From Bacteroidia bacterium (GTDB lineage: Bacteria > Bacteroidota > Bacteroidia > Cytophagales > Cyclobacteriaceae): a stretch of 35,539 bases of DNA. The stretch is taken from positions 1 through 35,539 of the forward strand of contig JAUIAO010000060.1 of assembly GCA_030425425.1 (NCBI GenBank), in the 5' to 3' direction. The notes under the pieces were generated by a model. It was not told the origin of the DNA and did not search any database. It saw nothing but the letters and a program-made list of their open reading frames with translations. This document shows, piece by piece, positions 8,779-18,149 of the stretch. Made by a program: the position numbers and the translations under genes. Each line of letters starts with the position of its first letter. Within the stretch, counting starts at the first letter, position 1.

Positions 8779-10710
8779 ATGAAATATTCATTTATCCTAT
8801 TTCTTACTGGAATCTTCATTTTTTCTTGCCAGAAAAATGGTAACGTCACCTTAAATGAAGACTATCCCATTAAAAGAGTTGACGTGCGAAACGTCAAGCT
8901 CACTGATGATTTCTGGTTGCCAATAATTCATCGTGTTCAGGAAAAAACCATTAAATACGCACTTGAGAAATGTCAGGAAGAAGGCAGATTTGATAATTTC
9001 CTCATAGCCGGAGGCCAGATAGAAGGGGAGGTCAGAGGTAAGATGCCCTTTGATGATACGGATGTTTACAAAATCATTGAAGGAGCTTCCAATAGCTTGA
9101 TCAGCGCACCAAATGCAGACATGGAAGTACTTTTGGATTCAATTATTGAAATTATTGCTATCGGACAGGAGGAAGATGGATATTTAACAACATGGCGTAC
9201 CATTGACCCAGCCAAACCACCCGCAAACTGGGTGAAAGTAAAGGAAGGGAAGAGATGGGAATCTCTCGACATGAGCCATGAATTGTATAATGCTGGTCAC
9301 TTGTATGAAGCGGCAGTAGTCCATTATCAGGCTACAGGAAAACGAAATTTTTTAGATATAGCCATCAAGAATGCAGACTTAATTGTTGAAGTATTTGGTG
9401 AAAAGGAGGGGCAAATTAATGCTGTTCCAGGTCATCAAATCATCGAAACGGGTTTGTTGAACCTTTATAAAGTGACAGGGCGAGATGCTTACCGAGATCA
9501 GGCAAAGTTCTTTCTGGATCACAGGGGTGGGAATGGGTTTGGTCCGTATGCTCAGGATCATAAGCCTGTGACAGAACAGGATGAAGCCGTAGGACACGCG
9601 GTGAGGGCTGTATATATGTATGCGGCCATGACGGACATCATTGCAATGGAAAAAAGCAAGCCATATCAAAACGCGGTGCTAGATCTGTGGAATAACGTAG
9701 TTGATAAAAAAATGTACGTTACTGGAGGTATTGGGGCTGTTCATCATGGAGAGGCATTTGGTGATAATTATGAACTACCCAATCTGTCGGCTTATAATGA
9801 AACCTGTGCTGCTATCGGTAGTGTATATTGGAACAGTCGTCTATTTAACCTATTCGGTGATGTCAAATACAATGATGTGCTCGAACGCACTCTTTACAAT
9901 GCCGTAATTCCTGGAATATCTTTGAATGGACAGAGGTTTTTCTACCCGAACCCATTGGAATCCGATGGTGTATATGAATTTAATCAGGGAGCACTCACAC
10001 GTAAGGATTGGTTTGATTGCTCATGCTGCCCGACAAACCTTATAAGATTCCTGCCAGCAGTCCCGGGACTGATATATTCCACAAATGAAAATACCCTTTA
10101 CATCAATCAGTATATTTCAAATGAAGCTGAAATCCAACTCGATAACGGGGTATTTAGAGTGTCCTTGGAAACTCAATTACCATGGAAAGGCAAAACTGTT
10201 TTTAAAATACTGGAAGCACCATCTACCATCGCAGAGATTCGTTTTCGTATTCCTGGTTGGGCCAGAAATCAAGTTGTGCCTTCTGACCTGTATAGCTATC
10301 AAGATAGCTTGAATTATCCGGTGGTTTATAGGACTAATTGGGATTCAAATGAAGTCTCCCTGGATGAGAATGAGGAATTTCTATCGATTGAGCGTGCTTG
10401 GAGTAGAGGGGAGGAAATAGCACTTGAATTTCCAATGCAGGTACGAAAAGTTAAAGCAACGGAATACGTAAAGGAAGATTCAGGAAAAGTGGCGCTGGAG
10501 TATGGCCCACTTGTTTATGCTTTTGAAGAAGCAGATAATCCTGATCGGATGGATGATCTGAAATTGGAGAAAGAATATCGTATTCACTTTAATTCGGATT
10601 TACTTGGCGGTGTTAATGTATTGGAAGGTGAAACTGGCTATAAAGCCATTCCTTACTATTCCTGGTCAAATCGAGGACTTGGTAAAATGAAGGTTTGGTT
10701 GGATCAGTAA
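8779..10710 (+). CDS. GH127 beta-L-arabinofuranosidase-like lipoprotein
   Basis: 643 residues. The N-terminus is a lipoprotein signal with lipobox IFSC (Cys17), so the enzyme is membrane-anchored. The body matches the DUF1680/GH127 (alpha/alpha)6-barrel family throughout (KLTDDFW, DGYLTTW, GGIGAVHHGEAFG). Compared with the characterised Bifidobacterium enzyme HypBA1, as I recall it, the zinc-thiolate site is intact: E341 and C343 (YNETCA), C416 and C417 (DCSCCPTN), with C416 the predicted nucleophile and E325 the predicted acid/base. The family removes terminal beta-L-arabinofuranose, notably from hydroxyproline-rich glycoproteins. It is the first gene of a + strand run with a GH43 and a metallopeptidase. 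No repeat-type operator is seen in its 175-base upstream gap, which begins with a terminator. Family call firm; exact substrate inferred. Confidence 0.9.
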   Translation: MKYSFILFLTGIFIFSCQKNGNVTLNEDYPIKRVDVRNVKLTDDFWLPIIHRVQEKTIKYALEKCQEEGRFDNFLIAGGQIEGEVRGKMPFDDTDVYKIIEGASNSLISAPNADMEVLLDSIIEIIAIGQEEDGYLTTWRTIDPAKPPANWVKVKEGKRWESLDMSHELYNAGHLYEAAVVHYQATGKRNFLDIAIKNADLIVEVFGEKEGQINAVPGHQIIETGLLNLYKVTGRDAYRDQAKFFLDHRGGNGFGPYAQDHKPVTEQDEAVGHAVRAVYMYAAMTDIIAMEKSKPYQNAVLDLWNNVVDKKMYVTGGIGAVHHGEAFGDNYELPNLSAYNETCAAIGSVYWNSRLFNLFGDVKYNDVLERTLYNAVIPGISLNGQRFFYPNPLESDGVYEFNQGALTRKDWFDCSCCPTNLIRFLPAVPGLIYSTNENTLYINQYISNEAEIQLDNGVFRVSLETQLPWKGKTVFKILEAPSTIAEIRFRIPGWARNQVVPSDLYSYQDSLNYPVVYRTNWDSNEVSLDENEEFLSIERAWSRGEEIALEFPMQVRKVKATEYVKEDSGKVALEYGPLVYAFEEADNPDRMDDLKLEKEYRIHFNSDLLGGVNVLEGETGYKAIPYYSWSNRGLGKMKVWLDQ

Positions 10711-10864
10711 TTATTTATTAAGTTAACTCGGATTGAATAATTAGATCAGAATTACCCTCAAATACCTTTCAGCATTTGATTGAAATTAATTTACAATGAA
10801 TACATTAAGATTTAAAGGTCATTTTTATACCATAATACCATTATTCGGTAGAGCGACTACCCTA

Positions 10865-11854
10865 ATGGAAATGGAAAAATTTGTGAATAACTATATCGTG
10901 ATAGGTAGAATGCCAATATTTGTTTTATTGCTAATTTTGTCATTCGGATTAACAGCTCAGGACAGTACCCTTCACTATCATTCTGAAGGAAACCCCATTT
11001 TTAGTCATAAATACACTGCTGACCCTGCAGCACTTGTGAAGGACAATACTTTGTGGCTTTATACCGGACACGATTTTGAAGGAGGTCAGAAGGGGTATAA
11101 AATGAAAGACTGGTTGGTTTTTTCTACTGAGGATTTGAAGAATTGGACAGAATATCCAATTCCGTTAAAAATTGAAGATTTTAAATGGGCCAGAAGTGGA
11201 GATGCCTATGCCGGGCATGTCGCAGAGCGAAATGGTAAATACTTTTGGTATATAAGTACTAACTGGTCCGGGATAGGAGTAGCCGTAGCGGACCAACCAC
11301 AGGGACCATTCAAAGATGCATTAGGGAAGCCACTACTCACTAATGAAGATTGTTTCGCATCTAGTCATTCATGGGCTTGTATAGATCCTGCGATATTTAT
11401 CGATGATGACGATCAAGCCTGGATTTTTTGGGGGAATGGTCAATGTTATTATGCCAAGCTCAAAGACAATATGATAGAAATCGATGGTGAAGTCAGACAG
11501 ATGAATTTTGAAAATTTTGATTTTACCGAAGCACCGTGGATTCATAAGTACAAAGGCAAGTATTATCTCACCTATGCTACAGGTTTTCCTGAGAAAATCG
11601 CCTATGCTATGTCAGACAATATTGACGGCCCGTATGAGTACAAAGGCATCCTCAATGAAATTGCAGGGAATAGTAATACCAATCATCAGGCTATTGTACA
11701 GTTTAAGGGGAAATGGTATTTCATTTATCACAATGGGGGTTTACAAACCAAAGGATCAAGCTACAGCCGATCGGTTTGTATTGAAGAAATGAAATACAAC
11801 AAGGATAAAACAATCAAAAGGATTAGAATGACCACTGAAGGTGTCTCCAAATAA
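10865..11854 (+). CDS. GH43 family glycoside hydrolase (arabinofuranosidase/xylosidase type)
   Basis: About 329 residues from the chosen start. The frame opens at ATG 10796, but that would put 40 residues before the hydrophobic signal segment (MPIFVLLLILSFGLTAQ). ATG 10865 (or 10871) gives a normal signal peptide with cleavage near TAQD. It is a five-bladed beta-propeller of clan GH-F. Using the 10865 numbering, the three acidic residues are visible: D53 (TADPAAL, general base), D174 (ACIDPAIF, pKa modulator) and E222 (FTEAPWI, general acid). There is no extra C-terminal module and no T9SS domain, so it is probably periplasmic. It lies 14 bases before the HEVGH peptidase gene and likely acts with the neighbouring GH127 in removing arabinose or xylose side chains. 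The subfamily cannot be fixed by eye. Confidence 0.88.
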   Translation: MEMEKFVNNYIVIGRMPIFVLLLILSFGLTAQDSTLHYHSEGNPIFSHKYTADPAALVKDNTLWLYTGHDFEGGQKGYKMKDWLVFSTEDLKNWTEYPIPLKIEDFKWARSGDAYAGHVAERNGKYFWYISTNWSGIGVAVADQPQGPFKDALGKPLLTNEDCFASSHSWACIDPAIFIDDDDQAWIFWGNGQCYYAKLKDNMIEIDGEVRQMNFENFDFTEAPWIHKYKGKYYLTYATGFPEKIAYAMSDNIDGPYEYKGILNEIAGNSNTNHQAIVQFKGKWYFIYHNGGLQTKGSSYSRSVCIEEMKYNKDKTIKRIRMTTEGVSK

Positions 11855-11868
11855 ATGAGGTAATTATC

Positions 11869-14361
11869 ATGAAAATTCAACATTCTGTTCACATTGGCAT
11901 TGCACTCCTATGCATGGCCTTTTTCCAGGTCAGTGCTCAAAAAAGCATTTACGTACCCTCATCATTTTCTAACCCAAATAGCACTTCCAGTAAATGGGCT
12001 TATGCAAGAAGTATGGAGTCCGACAACTGGATTGTTTTCTGGGAAGCTGGATACGGTACAGACCCTAATTCAGATGCTGATCCAAACCTCAGGGTAAATG
12101 TAAATAATGTACTTGCGGCTGCTGAGAGCAGTTTTGCTATGTACACCGATTCATTGAAATTTATAGAAAAGGGCAAATCTAAGACTGATAAGTACAAAAT
12201 GATCATTTTGTTGTTTTATACCTCAGATTGGATCGCAAGTGGGTCAGGTGTGGATGAGGCCATCGGACAGCTAAATCTAAGCGCCTGGGCTGCACGCGCA
12301 GGAGGCCATACAGTAGCGCATGAAGTAGGTCATTGCTTTCAGTACCAGGCCGGTGCAGATCAGCACCCTCTGGCACCAGGTGCTCCAATAGTGGGATGGC
12401 GCTGGGGGTTGGGTGATAATGGCGCAGGTGGTAATGGCTGGTGGGAGCAGTGTGCTCAGTGGCAGGCCAATAAGGTTTACCCCTCTGAACAATTTGCCGG
12501 AAACTTTGGCGCTTATCTTTCCAGTGAACATCGACATATTTTCTGGGAAGGTGCCCGCTATCAGAAATACTTCATCCAGGAATATTGGACAGATCTGCAT
12601 GGATGGGATTTTCTTGGCAATATGTGGCGAAATACCTTCTTTCCCGAAGACCCAATTGATACTTATAAAAGGTTGACAGACGTGGACCAGGCCCAGTTCA
12701 ATGATGAAATGTATGAACGAGCTGCACGTTTTGTGACCTGGGATATCCCGCACATTGAAGCCCTAGGTAAAAGTCATATAATGGATCGCGAGATTAATCC
12801 GCTTATCGCCGCAGATAATGATTCCTGGATCATCAAAGACACTAAAGTGCTGGAGAATTATGGAATGAATGTGATAAGATTAAATGTGCCGGAAGCAAAA
12901 ACATGGATTTCAGCTCAATTTAAGGGTATGGCAGGAGCAGCAGGCTATCGATCTATAAATGTAAACGAGGCAGGTTGGCGTTTTGGTTATGTGGCCATGC
13001 TTAAAAATGGAGAACGTGTTTATAGTCCCATGTCCATAGCCAACTATGATCAGGCAGAAGGTACCAACCCAATTGATACATTAAAATTTCAAGTGCCTTT
13101 TGATTGTGATAAACTTTGGTTTGTCGTTACCGGGGCCCCACAAACGCATTGGCATCATTTGTGGGATGATAGTGATGCAAATAATGAACAGTGGCCTTAT
13201 AAGGTTTCTTTCAATGTGACCAATCCATATGGTACTTATCATGTCACTGATGATCATATACCTCATAGCGATACGATTGTACATAATGTCAATTTATTAC
13301 CTGTATCCAATGGCTTTATAACTACTCCGGTTAATGGAAACACCCTGAAGGTCTGCCAATCTTTTAAACTAAACCTGGATGAGATAACTTCATTGATGGG
13401 AAGTCAAATCAAATTTAAAAGTATAGATGCTGATGGTACCTATAGTTCTACTTCGACCAATGGTACCTATTTGCATTGGTTTGATGATGAAGGAAATGTA
13501 ACGTCTCAAGAAAACGCAAGAAGCCATATTACCTCACAGTTTGATCCGCAGACTTTCACTTTTAAAGTGGGCCAATACCCAGGCCGATGTTTGCTGGGAG
13601 ATCATTTTACAGTACGCCAGGCGTTAGAATATACGCCTACCGGTCAGGATCCTGTTCGTATTGTATTTGTTTTTAATATCAAGATGGTATCATCAAATGA
13701 CCGGGATGGAGATGGTATCGGCAAGGATTATGATAGCTGCCCGGATCAATACAATCCCGGACAGGAAGATTTGGATGGAGATGGTATAGGTGATGCCTGC
13801 GATATGTTTGTGGCGAAGGCCTGGACTTACGGTACGTTGGATTTTGGGGAAACCACTTTGGGAGAAATAGATTCAACAGTCTTTGTGCTGAATAACCTGG
13901 GCCCGGATGCTTTGGAAATTACAGAGATCAGAACACCTGATGGAGTAGAAGCTGAGGCGTTGTATGATGAAGTAAAAGGCAACAGTTCTCAACTAATCAA
14001 TGTGACTTTCGAACCTCAAGAAGTGGGAGACTTTATTGGCACCATTCAGATACTGACGACAGGAGGAGAGGCCACTATGCCGGTTTTGGCGGAGGTACTT
14101 GGCGTTTTGGGTACAAAACAGCATTCAGAACTAACTATTTCTCCCAACCCTACCTCAGATTATCTTAGGATAAAGTGGTCAGGTACTCAATCAGGGAATG
14201 CACAAATAACCGTATTCGACCTAAACGGACAGGTCCGGAAACAGACACAAATCACCGAGCAGGAACAATCAATTAATATTTCAGGATTGAAGGCAGGAAT
14301 CTACCTGATCCGTGTTGAAACAGATGAAAAATCTTTAATTGGAAAGTTTGTAAAAGATTAG
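11869..14361 (+). CDS. Secreted HEVGH zinc-metallopeptidase-like protein with DUF4859-like, thrombospondin-3 and T9SS domains
   Basis: 830 residues, signal peptide 1-23 (cleavage VSA/QKS). The N-terminal half contains AHEVGHCFQ, a gluzincin-type HExxH with H151, E152 and H155. A plausible third ligand is E193 in GWWEQCAQW. This region resembles the DUF6055 group as I recall it. About 450-604 resembles DUF4859. About 608-648 is a calcium-binding thrombospondin type 3 stretch (DRDGDGIG, DLDGDGIGDACD). About 650-750 is an ASPM/Hydin-like Ig domain. The end is a T9SS type A domain (ISPNPTSD ... GKFVKD). Its tight linkage to GH43 and GH127 genes suggests that it attacks the protein part of a glycoprotein, or peptides shielding the glycan. 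Peptidase activity is inferred from the motif only; a non-proteolytic carbohydrate-binding role is possible. Confidence 0.8.
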   Translation: MKIQHSVHIGIALLCMAFFQVSAQKSIYVPSSFSNPNSTSSKWAYARSMESDNWIVFWEAGYGTDPNSDADPNLRVNVNNVLAAAESSFAMYTDSLKFIEKGKSKTDKYKMIILLFYTSDWIASGSGVDEAIGQLNLSAWAARAGGHTVAHEVGHCFQYQAGADQHPLAPGAPIVGWRWGLGDNGAGGNGWWEQCAQWQANKVYPSEQFAGNFGAYLSSEHRHIFWEGARYQKYFIQEYWTDLHGWDFLGNMWRNTFFPEDPIDTYKRLTDVDQAQFNDEMYERAARFVTWDIPHIEALGKSHIMDREINPLIAADNDSWIIKDTKVLENYGMNVIRLNVPEAKTWISAQFKGMAGAAGYRSINVNEAGWRFGYVAMLKNGERVYSPMSIANYDQAEGTNPIDTLKFQVPFDCDKLWFVVTGAPQTHWHHLWDDSDANNEQWPYKVSFNVTNPYGTYHVTDDHIPHSDTIVHNVNLLPVSNGFITTPVNGNTLKVCQSFKLNLDEITSLMGSQIKFKSIDADGTYSSTSTNGTYLHWFDDEGNVTSQENARSHITSQFDPQTFTFKVGQYPGRCLLGDHFTVRQALEYTPTGQDPVRIVFVFNIKMVSSNDRDGDGIGKDYDSCPDQYNPGQEDLDGDGIGDACDMFVAKAWTYGTLDFGETTLGEIDSTVFVLNNLGPDALEITEIRTPDGVEAEALYDEVKGNSSQLINVTFEPQEVGDFIGTIQILTTGGEATMPVLAEVLGVLGTKQHSELTISPNPTSDYLRIKWSGTQSGNAQITVFDLNGQVRKQTQITEQEQSINISGLKAGIYLIRVETDEKSLIGKFVKD

Positions 14362-14423
14362 TGGGTATTGCATTAAAAACTCAACTAATATTATATCCGA
14401 TAGGTGAGTATCAAAATATCATT

Positions 14424-15563
14424 CTACTGGTTATCCAAATACTTCACCATTTCACTTGCGGCCAGCAGAAAAGCCCCTACACCAAAGTCACTGGTTGATT
14501 GCTCATTAACCACTTGGCCTGGCACTGCGCGTTCACCAATAGGCTGGACATACCCAAGTGTACCGTCATTTTGTATGGCTGTCTCTGATAAGTAATTCCA
14601 GGCTTGCTCCACTACAGGGCTATAGGTTTTTGCATCCAGCAACCCATTGTTTATTCCCCAAAGAATCCCATAGGTAAAAAAGGCTGTTCCACTGGTTTCA
14701 GGTCCTGGAGCTTGCTGTGGGTCTAGCAAACTTCTGGTCCAATAGCCTTCTTGTTGTTGGCAGGCTTTTAGGTTTTCTGCCATTTTTGTCAATACTTCTG
14801 CGTATTCATCATAATGAGGCTCGGATTTTGGTAATAGATCCAATGTTCGCGCATGAGCTGCAATCACCCATCCGTTTCCTCTTGACCAAAAGTCTTTTTT
14901 GCCAGAGTTAGTTGTGTGCTGTGGATAGATATACTTTTTATCTCTGTACCACAGTCCTGCCTCTTCATCATAGGTGAGACTTTTCGTATAAGCGTAATAC
15001 TCATTCAGCTTTTCCAGGTAAATATTATCTCCGGTCAATTCATACATTCTTGGCATCACAGGCATTACCATGAAAAGTCCATCGATCCACCACCAATATT
15101 TGTGCTCTTCTGTATTCACTTCATAATTCATAACCTCTAGAGCTCTGGCTGTTTTGTAAGGTGCAGGATTCAGTTTATTGAGATCAATGTAAACCTGAAA
15201 GCAAGCCTGCCAATCTCCAAAAAGTACATAATCATCACGCTCGCCATAAGAAAACTTCCATTCATCTGGATTAGTAGATTTAGCGCCCATCCACTGATTA
15301 TGCGCGGCCCATTTTTGAGAGAATGCTAAATATGCTTCATTTTCCGTAGCATGGTAAGCTTCTATGTTTCCGATATGATAAGCAGCCGCATCCCAGAATG
15401 CTCGAACTTCAGCCTTATTATCTGTCTGCCATTTGTTGTTAACCACAGCAATATCCTGCAAAACACTTTCCTTGGATATGGAATAATGAGATTTGCTTTG
15501 CTTCACTGTTTTACATGAAAACACGAGTGCCATCAAAATAATTATCGGTAATAAACGAGACAT
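14424..15563 (-). CDS. GH105 unsaturated uronyl hydrolase, lipoprotein
   Basis: 379 residues with lipobox VFSC (Cys17), so a lipoprotein. The sequence is that of the GH88/GH105 (alpha/alpha)6 barrel: WWWIDGLFM carries the predicted catalytic Asp (D161), and FWSRGNGW, GPETSGTAFF and FGVGAFLLA are conserved blocks. These enzymes hydrate and remove the 4,5-unsaturated uronic acid left at the non-reducing end by a polysaccharide lyase. It is the last gene of a four-gene minus-strand operon, 54 bases after the GH127-type gene. It is convergent with the metallopeptidase gene ending at 14361; no clear terminator is visible in the 62-base gap. A second GH105 (32831-35359) is exported by T9SS, so this copy probably finishes smaller oligosaccharides in the periplasm. 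Confidence 0.9.
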   Translation of the reverse strand: MSRLLPIIILMALVFSCKTVKQSKSHYSISKESVLQDIAVVNNKWQTDNKAEVRAFWDAAAYHIGNIEAYHATENEAYLAFSQKWAAHNQWMGAKSTNPDEWKFSYGERDDYVLFGDWQACFQVYIDLNKLNPAPYKTARALEVMNYEVNTEEHKYWWWIDGLFMVMPVMPRMYELTGDNIYLEKLNEYYAYTKSLTYDEEAGLWYRDKKYIYPQHTTNSGKKDFWSRGNGWVIAAHARTLDLLPKSEPHYDEYAEVLTKMAENLKACQQQEGYWTRSLLDPQQAPGPETSGTAFFTYGILWGINNGLLDAKTYSPVVEQAWNYLSETAIQNDGTLGYVQPIGERAVPGQVVNEQSTSDFGVGAFLLAASEMVKYLDNQ

Positions 15564-15617
15564 AGGAAAAATTATAGTTTTGGAGTTTTCTATAGTAAAA
15601 GATCTGATTTGGCAACT

Positions 15618-18107
15618 TTATTCAACCTCGGCAACTTCCATAGTTTGAATACCGAAAATTCCTCCTGCTGTGCTTCCGGATTTTGCAACGAATTTTATGG
15701 TCACAGAATTGATTTTTTGACCATAGCTATTCGTTTTGTCTCGCACTAGTTCATAAGGTACATCATAGCTCACATCAAAGAACTCGCCTGGTTGATTTTT
15801 TGATAAACTTTGTTCACCGATTTTAATATCATTCGCATAAATATCAAAAGTTCTATTGTTATCACTGCCCCAATATGAACAAATAAGTTTGGTGGGTCCT
15901 GATGTGGATACTTTCATATTAAAACTCATCCAATTTCGTGAATCAACCCAGTTCAATTCATTGAAGGTTCCTTTGCCCACTTTTAATCCATTTAAATGGT
16001 GTTCTTTTTCGGAGGTTCTATTTCCAATTAATACATAATCAATGGCACTGGAGTATTTTGCTTTTATTTTTTCATGTTTCTCTACCAGAGATTTGAAACC
16101 TATACTTTCATGATCCTGAAGCCAGATTGCATAGGAGTAGGCTTTGGAATTAGGTTCTGGTTTGTCTTTATTAAACCGGTACCACAAGCCCACATTGGTA
16201 AACGGTACCGCCAGAGTTTTCAAATTCTTTCCACTAACAGTCTTCACATCTACCTTATAGCCGGGTCCCAAAAGTTGATCAGGTAATGCTACCTCATCCA
16301 AATTGGAGACATCCGAGCGAATATATGCTATTTCGTTGCCTACGTTGTTGGGCATGTCGTTGACTTCCCACCACAAGTTATCTACCGCATAGGCAATAGG
16401 TCCACGCATCAATGCGAAAGGTGCGCTTGATGCTCTACTACTGTCAATATCAAAGATGATTTCACCACCTGGTAACCTGCCGGTGACGATATTAGCGAAA
16501 TGGTCATGCTCTATCCATTGTAATTCCATTGGGAAGATTAGCTCCACTTTATCTTCTGCTCTCCATTTTCTGGTAATATTGGCATAAGAGCCTGGTTGCA
16601 GGTCGTTCATAGCCTCTCCATTGATCAATATAGTAGGGTTACTACACCATTCGGGAATTCGAAGTTTAAGTGTGAACGATGTGTTTTTATTACATTTTGG
16701 CAATATTGTTATCCGCTCGGATTGAGGGTAGTCAGTTTGAATAGTGAGATTAACTGACTTTTTTTCCGATATTTTAATTTCAGTTTCTGAAGCCACGTAC
16801 TGATTGATACAGATGGCGTTTTTGGCTGTTGCATAAATGAATGTAGGTAACATAGAGACAATTCTGTGGCCACTACTGGTGCAGCAATCTGGTCCATGAA
16901 AGTACTCAAATGGTTTGTATCCATTGGGAGGGGTATGGTATCGGTAGCTATCTCCATCAAACGCCTGGGAGGCAAACACATGATTAAATAAAAGTCGTTC
17001 TATGTTGTCCGCATATTTGGGATTACCTGTAATGAGCAATAATTGCTGAGTGAGTTGCATCCATGACATGGTAGCACAGGTTTCTACTACGTTTCCTGTG
17101 AGCGGGCGAATGTGATTTTTTTCATAATGCTCACCCACACTCACTCCACCAGTAATATAAGATTGTCTTCGATTTACATCATCCCACACCCCTTTTACCT
17201 TTCGGAATATCGATTCGTCACCCGTGATTTGATACAACCTCAGGAGCCCAAGGAAATTCATTTGAAAGGTATGCGAATGGACATAAGGTTGTACTTCATC
17301 AATTCCCATGGTGCCATCTGCAACAGAGTCTAGTCTGGAATAGGTATTCCAACCACTCCATTTATCCATATTTTTCACTATCCACTCACTCCACTCAAGA
17401 TAATTCTTGTCACCAGTAATCTGATATAACCTCAACACTGGGTCAATTAACAAAGTGCCCTCCAAACCACAGTGCACACTATGACCTGCAATCTCTGAAA
17501 TTCCCTCTGGCACTACATGAAAGTTTTCAGGGCTTCTCAGGTCTGTAGGCCAAAACTCAGCTTTTCCTTCATTAATTGTACTAACAAAATAATCTGCCAG
17601 CCCTATGGCTGATTTAAGTGCTGATTCATCTTCCCATTGCTCTGAAGCAGTAATAAGGCCATGCAACATGAAATAAAGTTCATACGGATCCATCCCTCTG
17701 AGAGGTTTTTTCGCGGTTCTCAGTGATGGGTGAGTAATACCCAAATATCCGTCTGGCTGCTGAGCATTCTCAAGTCTTACCAAGATGTTTTGAGCTTTAT
17801 TCAGGAGTGATGAGTCTCTGGATAGAGAAGAACAAAGCACAGCTGATTCCAGCCATTTTCCAGGTTGTTCTCCTATCCACCACCAGTCAGTATGATCTTG
17901 AGACTCAACCATAGACACATATCTGTCTATATCAAAAGCTTTTATAGATCCATCCTGGTTAGCTTTGATACGATCACCTACATACCCATGAATACTCTTT
18001 ATCGAGTTTACGGGTATTTCATTTTGCTGATACGGAATCTTCAGTTGCCCAAACGATATATTGAATATTAATGACAATAAAATGAATATACCAGGTGCCT
18101 TTTTCAT
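15618..18107 (-). CDS. GH127-superfamily (DUF1680) glycosidase with C-terminal DUF6805-like domain
   Basis: 829 residues, signal peptide 1-20 (cleavage SFG/QLK), no lipobox. The catalytic part has the DUF1680 blocks QQPDGYLG, GGVSVGEHYEKNH, VVETCATM and GPDCCTSSG. The zinc/thiolate residues of GH127 are conserved as E342, C344, C408 and C409, so the retaining cysteine mechanism is likely kept. Unlike the lipoprotein GH127 at 8779, the Cys two residues before the CC pair is replaced (P-D-C-C); I do not count that residue as a zinc ligand. The last ~150 residues (EKEHHLNGLKVG, SRNWMSFNM, NNRTFDIYAN) resemble the DUF6805 beta-sandwich found after GH127-type enzymes. It may be GH127 or the related GH146. 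It lies between the HELSH lipoprotein and GH105 genes, with gaps of 42 and 54 bases. Confidence 0.85.
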   Translation of the reverse strand: MKKAPGIFILLSLIFNISFGQLKIPYQQNEIPVNSIKSIHGYVGDRIKANQDGSIKAFDIDRYVSMVESQDHTDWWWIGEQPGKWLESAVLCSSLSRDSSLLNKAQNILVRLENAQQPDGYLGITHPSLRTAKKPLRGMDPYELYFMLHGLITASEQWEDESALKSAIGLADYFVSTINEGKAEFWPTDLRSPENFHVVPEGISEIAGHSVHCGLEGTLLIDPVLRLYQITGDKNYLEWSEWIVKNMDKWSGWNTYSRLDSVADGTMGIDEVQPYVHSHTFQMNFLGLLRLYQITGDESIFRKVKGVWDDVNRRQSYITGGVSVGEHYEKNHIRPLTGNVVETCATMSWMQLTQQLLLITGNPKYADNIERLLFNHVFASQAFDGDSYRYHTPPNGYKPFEYFHGPDCCTSSGHRIVSMLPTFIYATAKNAICINQYVASETEIKISEKKSVNLTIQTDYPQSERITILPKCNKNTSFTLKLRIPEWCSNPTILINGEAMNDLQPGSYANITRKWRAEDKVELIFPMELQWIEHDHFANIVTGRLPGGEIIFDIDSSRASSAPFALMRGPIAYAVDNLWWEVNDMPNNVGNEIAYIRSDVSNLDEVALPDQLLGPGYKVDVKTVSGKNLKTLAVPFTNVGLWYRFNKDKPEPNSKAYSYAIWLQDHESIGFKSLVEKHEKIKAKYSSAIDYVLIGNRTSEKEHHLNGLKVGKGTFNELNWVDSRNWMSFNMKVSTSGPTKLICSYWGSDNNRTFDIYANDIKIGEQSLSKNQPGEFFDVSYDVPYELVRDKTNSYGQKINSVTIKFVAKSGSTAGGIFGIQTMEVAEVE

Positions 18108-18149
18108 GATTGAGATTTTTTGTGAGAAGGTTTACAAGAAAAATGACGA

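Noticed and set aside
10796-10864. 5' extension of the GH43 gene from ATG 10796
   Set aside because: It would put about 40 polar and mixed residues before the signal peptide core. The ATGs at 10865 or 10871 give a normal signal peptide.
12277-12753. 158-residue minus-strand frame within the HEVGH peptidase gene
   Set aside because: It lies wholly antisense to a well-supported coding region with a conserved motif. Composition is typical of a shadow frame.
14362-14423. Bidirectional terminator between the convergent peptidase and GH105 genes
   Set aside because: No stable inverted repeat with a T run could be found by eye in this 62-base gap.
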